NCBI GenBank assembly: GCA_951812525.1
Contig: OX638316.1
Span: forward strand, 2,536,506 to 2,600,505
DNA from: an uncultured Poribacteria bacterium
GTDB taxonomy: Bacteria; Poribacteria; WGA-4E; WGA-3G
DNA length: 64,000 nucleotides
Reading direction: 5' to 3'
In this document: in pieces, positions 45,922 to 53,735 of the stretch
How positions within the stretch are numbered: the first letter of the stretch is position 1
Layout: every line of letters starts with the position of its first letter
Position numbers and translations under genes: made by a program
Notes under the pieces: model-generated
Seen by the model: the letters and a program-made list of their open reading frames with translations, nothing else
Databases searched by the model: none
Told to the model about the DNA's origin: nothing

Positions 45922-45950
45922 ACTCGGTAGGCGAAGTATCTAACCTCGCC
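45922..45950. repeat. REP-like inverted repeat (GGTAGGCGAGG family), copy 3
   Basis: ACTCGGTAGGCGAAGTATC then TAACCTCGCC followed by GGTTCA. It matches the copy at 29397 over most of its length. A MITE-like element begins 11 nt further on. Confidence 0.6.
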
Positions 45951-45960
45951 GGTTCAGCAC

Positions 45961-46060
45961 GTAGGTTGGGTTGAGCGGAATATAATATATACTGTCGTAC
46001 TGCCAAAACGGTCGCTTTTTTTGACGGCATCTTTTTCTAACACACGTAGCGAAACCCAAC
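45961..46060. mobile_element. MITE-like element with GTTGGGTT inverted ends
   Basis: The left end reads GTAGGTTGGGTTGAGCGG and the right end is the rough inverse (TAGCGAAACCCAAC). The 8-bp GTTGGGTT is perfect. The interior is non-coding, about 100 nt, with a TTTTTTT run and GACGGCATC. I could not identify a target-site duplication. It lies between tsaE and the ABC ATPase. Confidence 0.4.
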
Positions 46061-46068
46061 AAAACAAC

Positions 46069-47643
46069 TTAACTCCCAGCTGCACACCTTAAAATGTCTT
46101 CTTGCGTCAGATTATCGTTGATAAATTCACCTGTGATTTTACCTTCATGCAACACCAAAACCCGATCGCTCATGCCTAAAATCTCTGGCAGCTCAGAGGA
46201 CACAAACACGATTGCAACACCCTCTTGCGCGAGTTTCGCCATGAGTGCGTGGATTTCCGCTTTCGCGCCGACATCGATACCGCGTGTCGGTTCATCAAGG
46301 AACAGCACCCTCGGATGTGTCATCAACCATTTGCCTAGCACCACTTTCTGTTGATTTCCGCCACTGAGATGGTTCACAGGGACATCGAGCGAAGTCGTTT
46401 TAATCTGAAGAGAGTCCACATACTGCTCACTTTTTTGGGATGCGGCGTTGTCGTCAATCACGCCGTATGATACGATGTCTGACGATGCACCGAGGCTCGC
46501 AAGCGTCATATTACGTACAACATCCACATCCAAAATAAGTCCATAGCGTTTCCGATCCTCGCTGACCAGCCCTAATCCATACTGTATCGCTTGATACGGG
46601 GAGTGAATTTCAACAGGAATACCGTCTATAAAAACTTTCCCACGCCATCTCCCACTGTAAGCCCCAAAGATAGTGCTAATCAGTTCTGTTCTACCCGCAC
46701 CCATCAAGCCTGCGATGCCCAGTATTTCCCCGCGTCGCACCTCGAAACTGATCGCTTCAAGCTGCGGCGGTTCAGACGGATAGGTACTTAAATCCTCTAC
46801 CCTGAGTGCTACAGCCTCTTGACTTGATGGGTCTTCAGAAGTTGAAGGCAACCGTCGTTTCGGAAAGAGTGCCGTTAACTCCCTGCCGACCATCTGTGAA
46901 ATTAGTACTTCTTCGGTGCATTCGGAAGATTCAATGGATTGCGTTGCCACCGCTTTGCCGTCACGCAGCACTGTTACGCGGTCGGCAATTTGAAAAATCT
47001 CCTTAAGTTTGTGGGTGATATAGATACAGGCGACACCCTTTTCTCGGAGTTGCGTCAGGATTTGCCGGAGGATCTCCACTTCGCTCTCTGTCAAGGCGGC
47101 TGTTGGTTCGTCAAGCACGAGCAGCATCGAATTGCTGGATGCGTCAATATCGGCTTGGAAACTACGTTCTAAGGCTTTTGCTATCTCTACGAGTTGTTGC
47201 TGACCGATACCGAGTTCATAAACCGGACGATCCAACGGGAGTGTTAATCCGAATTGCGAAAGGAGTTGTCCAGCCTCATGATAAAGCCGTTGTTTGTCGA
47301 TGACGCCGAATCGTTGCGGTTCTTTGCCGAGATAGATGTTCTCCGCGACCGTCATCTCTGGAATAAGTGCCAACTCCTGATGGATAACGGCGATCCCAGC
47401 GTGTTCGGCATCGCGCACGGTGTGAAATTTCTGTTCGATCCCATCAAGACGTAGTTGCCCTTCATAAGTGCCTGATGGATAAACACCACCAAGAATCTTG
47501 ATTAACGTCGATTTTCCCGCTCCGTTTTCTCCACAGAGCGCATGGATTTCCCCACGGCGGACATCAAAAGACACCTTGTCCAAGGCACGTACGCCCGGAA
47601 AATCTTTAGTAATCGCCTGCATGTGGAGAAGTGGAGCTGTCAC
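46069..47643 (-). CDS. sugar ABC transporter ATPase (RbsA/MglA type), orphan
   Basis: A 524-residue double-ATPase. The first half has Walker A CGENGAGKST, an ABC signature GIGQQQLVEIAKAL and Walker B LVLDEPTAALTE; the second half has IAGLMGAGRTEL in place of a canonical Walker A, LSGGNQQKVVLGKWL and LFLDEPTRGID. This is typical of RbsA/XylG proteins, whose second site is naturally degenerate. GTG start. Neither permease nor periplasmic binding-protein gene is adjacent; the upstream 388 nt are non-coding. Confidence 0.92.
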   Translation of the reverse strand: MTAPLLHMQAITKDFPGVRALDKVSFDVRRGEIHALCGENGAGKSTLIKILGGVYPSGTYEGQLRLDGIEQKFHTVRDAEHAGIAVIHQELALIPEMTVAENIYLGKEPQRFGVIDKQRLYHEAGQLLSQFGLTLPLDRPVYELGIGQQQLVEIAKALERSFQADIDASSNSMLLVLDEPTAALTESEVEILRQILTQLREKGVACIYITHKLKEIFQIADRVTVLRDGKAVATQSIESSECTEEVLISQMVGRELTALFPKRRLPSTSEDPSSQEAVALRVEDLSTYPSEPPQLEAISFEVRRGEILGIAGLMGAGRTELISTIFGAYSGRWRGKVFIDGIPVEIHSPYQAIQYGLGLVSEDRKRYGLILDVDVVRNMTLASLGASSDIVSYGVIDDNAASQKSEQYVDSLQIKTTSLDVPVNHLSGGNQQKVVLGKWLMTHPRVLFLDEPTRGIDVGAKAEIHALMAKLAQEGVAIVFVSSELPEILGMSDRVLVLHEGKITGEFINDNLTQEDILRCAAGS

Positions 47644-48031
47644 TGTTCGTCATACTCCAATACGCAATTTTCGGTTATTATAGCAAAGTTCGGATTGGAA
47701 ATCAAGTTTTCCGTATAGCTGTTTGTCGTGAATTGTAGAAATAAATAGACATTGTCTACTCATAACGGAAGACCACACCAACACCTGTAGGGGGTTTGTA
47801 ACCCCGACTCCCTATAACGTGCAAATAATTCTAAAATCTACTAAAAATAAATTTGATTTTTTTTCTTAAATATGTTATCATATATATCGTAGTAGATGTT
47901 ATCGTATATATCGTAATTATCACCTTTTTTGAAAAAACGTATCATAAATCAGTAAACCAGCAATTTTTTCTAATCTCTGTTGAAGGATATGTTATATCAA
48001 TTTCGTGAATGTTTGAGATTCGGAGGATATC
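47644..48031. other. 388-nt non-coding gap with AT-rich direct repeats
   Basis: Two copies of ATGTTATCrTATATATCGTA (47872-47891 and 47896-47915, one mismatch, 24-bp period) lie about 115-160 nt upstream of the gene at 48032. A GGGGTTTGTAACCCC hairpin is at about 47791-47805. The repeats are spaced like tandem regulator sites, but no promoter is certain. Confidence 0.5.
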
Positions 48032-48889
48032 ATGGCTGAAGAAAAAAAGGAAGAAATGGTACCGGTTGCTGCCGAATATGAAGTCGTCGATCAGGTGGAT
48101 GACCAGGCTATCATTGAGTTGATGACAGGGCAGACGATTCAGGATTACGTCTATTCTTTTAAACAAGGTGGACGCACAGTCGAGGGGTTGACTTTAGCCG
48201 GTATTAACGAGGCTGCCAATCGCCGCGGCGGTATCCAGATCGAAGAGATCAAATACGAGGAACGCGAGAATTCTTGGATCGCGACTGCTAAGGCGGTTGA
48301 TACAATTACCGGTTCATCTCGCTATGGTGCTTATGAACAGCTAAAGATGGCTGGTGGTCGGCCCGACCCCTTCGCCTTCACCAAAGCGATTCATAAAGCA
48401 CAACGTAACGCCATAAAACAATTGATCCCTGTCCCGGTCATTCGAGAGGTGCTCAACTTTTATCTCCATCGGAAATCGACCGGTGGCAATGCGATACCGC
48501 AACAGTCTGCACCACAGGGTGGCGGGAATATTGCTAACGCCCAAAAAGCCGCCTTTGCTATCGCTAGCAATCTGGCAGAGCCTCTCGAAAAGAAAGGCAT
48601 CGGTAAGGCAGATCTCTGGGATTACATCAAACGTAAATACAGCGTGGAATCCCGAAACGATATGAGCGAAATGCAATGGACGCAGCTCTCCGCTGAACTG
48701 AAAGCGGCGGAAACCTCATCACAATTACTCGACGAATTGTGTGAGCGGATTAAGCAATTAACAGCTGCTTTCCAAGAGAGTGAAGTCCCCGTCCCTGAGG
48801 AAGCCCCTGAGCAAGCTCCTGAGCAAGAAACCAAATCTGCCGGTGACACACAACCGCAAACCGCACAATTTCAAGTCCCACCTTTTTAG
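48032..48889 (+). CDS. unrecognised protein, possibly DNA-annealing type, with an SSB-like acidic tail
   Basis: A 285-residue protein I cannot assign with confidence. Residues about 35-150 (GQTIQDYVYSFKQGGRTVEG, LAGINEAANRRGG, then DPFAFTKAIHKAQRNAIKQLIP) recall phage- and plasmid-type proteins linked with single-strand annealing, from memory only. Residues 225-250 are helical. The C-terminus is acidic, Pro- and Gln-rich, and ends in FQVPPF, reminiscent of the DDDIPF tip of SSB. GGAGGATATC precedes the ATG. Neighbours give no clue. Confidence 0.6.
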   Translation: MAEEKKEEMVPVAAEYEVVDQVDDQAIIELMTGQTIQDYVYSFKQGGRTVEGLTLAGINEAANRRGGIQIEEIKYEERENSWIATAKAVDTITGSSRYGAYEQLKMAGGRPDPFAFTKAIHKAQRNAIKQLIPVPVIREVLNFYLHRKSTGGNAIPQQSAPQGGGNIANAQKAAFAIASNLAEPLEKKGIGKADLWDYIKRKYSVESRNDMSEMQWTQLSAELKAAETSSQLLDELCERIKQLTAAFQESEVPVPEEAPEQAPEQETKSAGDTQPQTAQFQVPPF

Positions 48890-49070
48890 TGTATGCCGTT
48901 ACGTAGCAACAGGTTCCGCTGTTAGGACGATTTTGAATCCGACCCGCAGCGGAACAGGGGACTGGATCTTGTATCCTCATATTTCTGTTGACCTCACAGC
49001 AATGTTCTTGTAAAATAGCAGCATTGTGGTTCTATTCGCGCGAAAAGTAATCGTTAAATGCGAGGCACTT

Positions 49071-51173
49071 ATGAAAGCGCGTCCCTTATCTGTTCAGCAG
49101 ATTATCCTGATTGTGCTACTGGTCATACATGTTTTGCCAGTTTGGCTCTTCAAGTATACCTGCACCCAAGATGGACCAGCCCATGCCCACAATGCACACA
49201 TCTTAAAGGTATATCACAATCACGAAAACTACGTCCTAAGAGAAGTCCACGAACGCAACCCAACGCTTTTTCCGAATTGGACTTCCCACGTATTGATGGC
49301 GGGGCTCATGTATGTCTTTCCGCCTCTCGTATGTGAAAAGATATTCTTTAGTCTCTGTATAGGGCTCCTACCTCTCTCCCTCCTCTATCTCCTCAACGGT
49401 GTTCGGAAAGGCAAGACGCTCTTCTGTTTGGTCGGTTTCATTTTCGCCTATAACTACTTGCTCCACATGGGCTTCTATAACTTCGCCTTAAGTGTTTCGC
49501 TGTTTTTCTTCGCCTTGGGTTGTTGGTGGCGGTGCGAGGATAAACTCAGTCCCAAGGCACTGGTCACGGCTTATGTGTGGCTTACTGTCGTTTACCTGAC
49601 ACACTTTCAGTCCTACGCGCTCCTCACGGTATCCCTAACAGTTATCGGCGTTTTCCTCTATGTTTACGAAGCCTTAGAATCGCCTCGCGTCCGGTTAACA
49701 GCGCAGCTGAAATCTATCTTGCTCTTTTTAGGTTCAATGCTCCCGGCGTATGTAATCCTGCTATCCTACTATCTCGTGAAACGAGAAGGCGGCGGTTTCC
49801 ATCGGAGTTTTGAGGGTTTGATGAAGTACTTTCTCTCCGTCGGCTCCATTGTCTCTTTTCGGGATGCCCATGTCCTGATAGGCAATCTGCTCCTCGCCCT
49901 GCTTGCTATCGCTTTCCTTTTTACCTTAATCGACAGGGTTCGTAAGGTATATGCCCATCGGAACTCCCCGGAATCAGAAGACAGAGCGTATGGAGGCATT
50001 ACCGCAATTGTGGATCGGACGGACGTGTTTTTGTTGATTACTGTCATACTAACGTTCCTCTATTTCAAATCTCCTTGGAGTTTACGCTCTGGTGGCATGT
50101 GGATCAGTGATCGGATACATATCTACATTTTGCTTGCCTTACTTCCCTTCTTTACGTTTAGCTTTCATAGATTCGTTGACTATGCCTTTAGCGGTATCTT
50201 GATTGTTTTGGCACTATGGCATCTCGGCTATCACGTTCAAACCTACTCTGTAATGGACAGAGCCGCTAAGGAGGCACTCTCATCGGCGGAGATGATTGAA
50301 CCACACACCGTCCTCGCAAGTCGTCCGGGTTCGTGGGGAGGGACACCTGATGGGGCTAATTGGGATTTCAAATATATCCTTCCGTTTGAGCATATAGAAG
50401 GCTATCTGGCATTGGAGAACGGTGTTGCCTATCTTCAAAACTATGAGCCAAGTACAGATCATTTTCCGCTCCGATACAAGAACAGGAAAATGCAAGCAGA
50501 CTACGTTCTTGTCTGGCGTACAGAGTATGATGGTGTCGGAGATCTTGATCACAATTATGAAATAATTCATTCAACAAACTACAATCGGCTTTATCGACGA
50601 AAGAAAGCCGCACCAGACACGCAATTGTGGAGAGATACTACAACACTCACTTTCGATATGCAACCAGACGGTGGAAGCGTCACTCCAAATCACATCCCAG
50701 TATACAAGGACACCGACTATACGGATGGGCGATACGGATGGCTGTCGAAATCCATTCAGGATGAGTTTAAAACCGGCGGTGGCGGTTTTGAACTCAAATA
50801 TTGGCACACCGAAGACACGAAACCTGTGCCAGAGATCCGCGATATTTTAGGCGAGAATGAACCAAGCCTTCTACTGTATCAAGATAACCTCTGGGGTACA
50901 GAGGACGGCGTTTTCAGAATCGCGCTTCCCAATGGCACTTATGAAATAACATGCTATTTCCACGCCGGTGTCATCGCACCCGTGGAGATTAACCTCATTG
51001 CAAACGGCGAAAAGAAATTTCAGAAACTACGTCTCACTTCTGCAGATCAATCCGAGGAAAAGCGGTACACTATCACCATCACCGACGAACGTCTGACGCA
51101 GGTGATTTATACGCGGAAAAAACGTTGGGTGTGGAACGGTTTTACAGTTAAACAACTGTCAAAAGGAGATTGA
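49071..51173 (+). CDS. GT-C-like polytopic membrane protein with C-terminal beta-sandwich
   Basis: A 700-residue protein. About 10-11 hydrophobic helices occupy residues 5-385. A conserved-looking TQDGPAHAHNA after the first helix resembles the acidic loop of GT-C glycosyltransferases. The last about 320 residues are extracytoplasmic; the final about 150 (YGWLSKSIQDEF, FRIALPNGTYEITCYFH) look like a malectin or galactose-binding sandwich. The ATG at 49071 follows GAGG. The LamG gene starts just after the stop. A role in surface glycan transfer is inference. Confidence 0.65.
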   Translation: MKARPLSVQQIILIVLLVIHVLPVWLFKYTCTQDGPAHAHNAHILKVYHNHENYVLREVHERNPTLFPNWTSHVLMAGLMYVFPPLVCEKIFFSLCIGLLPLSLLYLLNGVRKGKTLFCLVGFIFAYNYLLHMGFYNFALSVSLFFFALGCWWRCEDKLSPKALVTAYVWLTVVYLTHFQSYALLTVSLTVIGVFLYVYEALESPRVRLTAQLKSILLFLGSMLPAYVILLSYYLVKREGGGFHRSFEGLMKYFLSVGSIVSFRDAHVLIGNLLLALLAIAFLFTLIDRVRKVYAHRNSPESEDRAYGGITAIVDRTDVFLLITVILTFLYFKSPWSLRSGGMWISDRIHIYILLALLPFFTFSFHRFVDYAFSGILIVLALWHLGYHVQTYSVMDRAAKEALSSAEMIEPHTVLASRPGSWGGTPDGANWDFKYILPFEHIEGYLALENGVAYLQNYEPSTDHFPLRYKNRKMQADYVLVWRTEYDGVGDLDHNYEIIHSTNYNRLYRRKKAAPDTQLWRDTTTLTFDMQPDGGSVTPNHIPVYKDTDYTDGRYGWLSKSIQDEFKTGGGGFELKYWHTEDTKPVPEIRDILGENEPSLLLYQDNLWGTEDGVFRIALPNGTYEITCYFHAGVIAPVEINLIANGEKKFQKLRLTSADQSEEKRYTITITDERLTQVIYTRKKRWVWNGFTVKQLSKGD

Positions 51174-51175
51174 AA

Positions 51176-51985
51176 ATGAAAGTTAATGCTAATGTGGGAT
51201 ATGCGATCCTTATATGGATGCTACTTATTTCAGTAGCGATAGGTCATGCTGAAATAGATTTGGAGACCCTTGGGGGTGTGTGGCTGTTTGATGAAGGGAA
51301 AGGCAACACAGTAAAAGATCATTCTGGGAACGGTAATGATGGAACAATCATGGGCGATCCGCAATGGGTAGATAGTGATTTCGGTCCAGCCCTCAAATTT
51401 GATGGTAAAGACGACTATCTTGAGATTCCGCACAGTGATACTGTTAATGTGGGTGAGGACGATTTCACCTTGGTAGCGTGGCTGAATCCAGCTGCACCCG
51501 GTGCCGGTCAAGGTATCATCTCCAAAGGCGCGTGGTGCTGGAATGGTGGATGGATCTTGGACATCGGCGACACCGGTCCTGGTGCAATCCGTTTGGAAAC
51601 CTCCGCAGATGGCGGTAATAATGGAAGTATTATTAGTCCCACAGGAACGATGGATGTTAACAAGTGGCAATTCGTCGCTGCAATCGTCACACGAGATTCA
51701 GACTCATACATCTACAGAGATGGTGAGGAGGTCGCTGTGGAGGTCGTCATGGGCAACGACTTGACACAAGACGGATACGCACTGTTGATGGGCTGCTTGT
51801 TAGAGTGTAATAAACTACCGGGTGCTTTCTTTCCGGTCTCAATTACGCATGTTGCCTTATTCAACGGCGTTGCGCTTACTTTTGAAGAAACGGAGATGAT
51901 CCGGGATCAGGGGTTAGAAGCGGTATTGTCTGTCTCTCCCAAGGCGAAACTCGCTACCACGTGGGGCAAACTGAAAGCGATGTAG
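51176..51985 (+). CDS. secreted LamG-domain protein with C-terminal WGKLK tail
   Basis: A 269-residue protein with a signal peptide (about 5-25) and one concanavalin-like LamG domain (about 30-235), with DHSGNGNDGTI, ALKFDGKDDYLEIP and WQFVAAIVTRDSDS as usual. The end is SVSPKAKLATTWGKLKAM, nearly the same as the tail of the TolB-like protein at 32613. AAAAGGAG lies 7 nt before the ATG at 51176; the TTG six nt earlier is not needed. Only 2 nt separate it from the preceding membrane protein, so they are one operon. Confidence 0.9.
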   Translation: MKVNANVGYAILIWMLLISVAIGHAEIDLETLGGVWLFDEGKGNTVKDHSGNGNDGTIMGDPQWVDSDFGPALKFDGKDDYLEIPHSDTVNVGEDDFTLVAWLNPAAPGAGQGIISKGAWCWNGGWILDIGDTGPGAIRLETSADGGNNGSIISPTGTMDVNKWQFVAAIVTRDSDSYIYRDGEEVAVEVVMGNDLTQDGYALLMGCLLECNKLPGAFFPVSITHVALFNGVALTFEETEMIRDQGLEAVLSVSPKAKLATTWGKLKAM

Positions 51986-52095
51986 ACGGAAAGATCCGTG
52001 CAGTAAGTCCCCTAATAAGGGAACGAATGGCTTCGGCTTTCATAGAAAATAGCGTACGGGACAAGGGTTACTTCCGAGTACTATATACCTCTGTC

Positions 52096-52983
52096 CTAAC
52101 AGTTGAGTAAATACTCTCGGCTCCGCAACGCATCCTGGAGTGAATGTGCAGTTGGTGTATTTTCAAGCAGCAGGTCTCCGGTATAGTTCTGTGTTTTCAG
52201 GCGTTCTACAATCGCTCGGAAATCGACGAATCCATCACATACTTCTGAAAGAACTCCGGTTTCCGTTTTCTGTTTGAAATGCACCGACGTGAGGTCTGTC
52301 ATCTCGACAGCATTCCAGAAGTCGTCTGGAGAATTTACCGTTGTCCCGTCAGCGCGATATGTGTTTGTCTCGTCGTATGTGAGTTTCACACTGCCAGCAA
52401 CTGCTAACTTCAGGGTTAACGTGGCAGTCTGTCGCGCATTTTCTACTGCGAAGATCATCGGATAATCCGGTAGTAGCCTGTCATAATGTTTGAGGTTAGC
52501 AACAGCAGCGGATTCGTCAATATCGCCTTCGCTATCAAGATCGACGAGGCGGAGTCGCGGTCGCGCAGGACAGAGTAGATATGCCAATTTCTTGGCACTG
52601 ATAATCTGTTGTGTATCTGTTTCTCTATTATTTGGAGAAGAGAGCCAAGGGTGCGACATAGCGTAACTCAAGGTGAGTCCAGATGCTTTTTCGGCGAAGG
52701 ATGTAACTTCTTCAAAAAGCGTGGGGTGCTTCGTTTGGTGATCCTGCCCACTCCAGACAGCGTCGCAGATGGCTTTGAATTCCGCGTCGGTATACTCGGA
52801 CATCGCGGCTTCCACTTGTTGAACGAGTTCCCCGAATTCGGAGTTACGGAGATAATCGCCTTCGCGCACTTCCATGTCCTTGAACCCATTCGCACCGAAT
52901 TCGACCATGAGTTCATCAAAGCGCGCCCCGTTTTCTACCTCTTCAGCCCAGATATTCGTTACAATTCCGAGTTTTTCAAACAT
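52096..52983 (-). CDS. xylose-isomerase-like TIM-barrel protein
   Basis: A 295-residue probable sugar-phosphate epimerase/isomerase relative. LRLVDLDSEGD, IFAVENARQTAT (Glu at a strand end), LTYDETNTY and VHFKQKT fall where barrel metal ligands lie, but the usual DxxH is weak. AAGGATGTC precedes the ATG. It is divergent from tenA. Substrate unknown. Confidence 0.6.
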   Translation of the reverse strand: MFEKLGIVTNIWAEEVENGARFDELMVEFGANGFKDMEVREGDYLRNSEFGELVQQVEAAMSEYTDAEFKAICDAVWSGQDHQTKHPTLFEEVTSFAEKASGLTLSYAMSHPWLSSPNNRETDTQQIISAKKLAYLLCPARPRLRLVDLDSEGDIDESAAVANLKHYDRLLPDYPMIFAVENARQTATLTLKLAVAGSVKLTYDETNTYRADGTTVNSPDDFWNAVEMTDLTSVHFKQKTETGVLSEVCDGFVDFRAIVERLKTQNYTGDLLLENTPTAHSLQDALRSREYLLNC

Positions 52984-53057
52984 TTTGACATCCTTTTCTC
53001 GTTAGGGTATGATGCACAAGAAAGATATAGCATTTTATGAGGAGTTTCGATAGTAGT

Positions 53058-53735
53058 ATGGCACAAAATACAAAATTTACCGATGAACTCAGACTTGCTG
53101 CCGCACCGATTTGGGAAGCCGATCTTAAACACCCATTCGTTCGTGGTATTGCTGACGGTAGTCTTCCGACAGAGAAGTTCAAGTTCTACCTCATTCAGGA
53201 TTACCTTTTCCTGTTGGACTATAGTCGTGTATTCGCACACGGTGTTATCAAAGCCCCAGATGAGGCGACAATGGCAATGTTTGCGCAGCTTCTTGATGGA
53301 ACGCTGAACACTGAGATGGATCTGCATCGTGGGTATTGTGAGAAGTTTGGTATCTCTGCCGCTGAGATGGAAGCCGCACCGATCGCACCCACAACGCATG
53401 CCTATACCCGACATCTACTCAATGTAGCAGAATCTGGCACTTTGGCAGAGCTCGTCGCAGGTGTTCTGCCGTGTCAATGGGGCTATGCCGAAATCGGCAC
53501 AACCCTTGCCGAACGAGGTGGCTCACCGGAGCCACTCTATCAGGAGTGGATTGATATGTACGCCTCGCCTGAATTCCTTGCCTTTGGTGAATGGCTGCGC
53601 GGTCTACTCAACGGTCTTACAGCCGAGCATAGCTCCTCCGAAAAAGAGCGGATTAAAAACACCTTCTTGATGAGCAGTCGTTATGAATACCTCTTTTGGG
53701 AGATGGCTTACACACAAGAAGATTGGAAAATTTAA
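53058..53735 (+). CDS. tenA: TenA/thiaminase II family protein
   Basis: A 225-residue all-helical protein that salvages thiamine pyrimidines. The family N-terminus ELRLAAAPIWEADLKHPFVRGIADGSLP, the QDYLFLLDYSR block, the catalytic cysteine in VLPCQWGYAEIG and the C-terminal RYEYLFWEMAY block are complete. The ATG at 53058 starts where the family does; GGAG lies 13 nt upstream, and an ATG at 53037 is an alternative. It ends in a 3-nt overlap with the convergent kinase gene. Confidence 0.93.
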   Translation: MAQNTKFTDELRLAAAPIWEADLKHPFVRGIADGSLPTEKFKFYLIQDYLFLLDYSRVFAHGVIKAPDEATMAMFAQLLDGTLNTEMDLHRGYCEKFGISAAEMEAAPIAPTTHAYTRHLLNVAESGTLAELVAGVLPCQWGYAEIGTTLAERGGSPEPLYQEWIDMYASPEFLAFGEWLRGLLNGLTAEHSSSEKERIKNTFLMSSRYEYLFWEMAYTQEDWKI

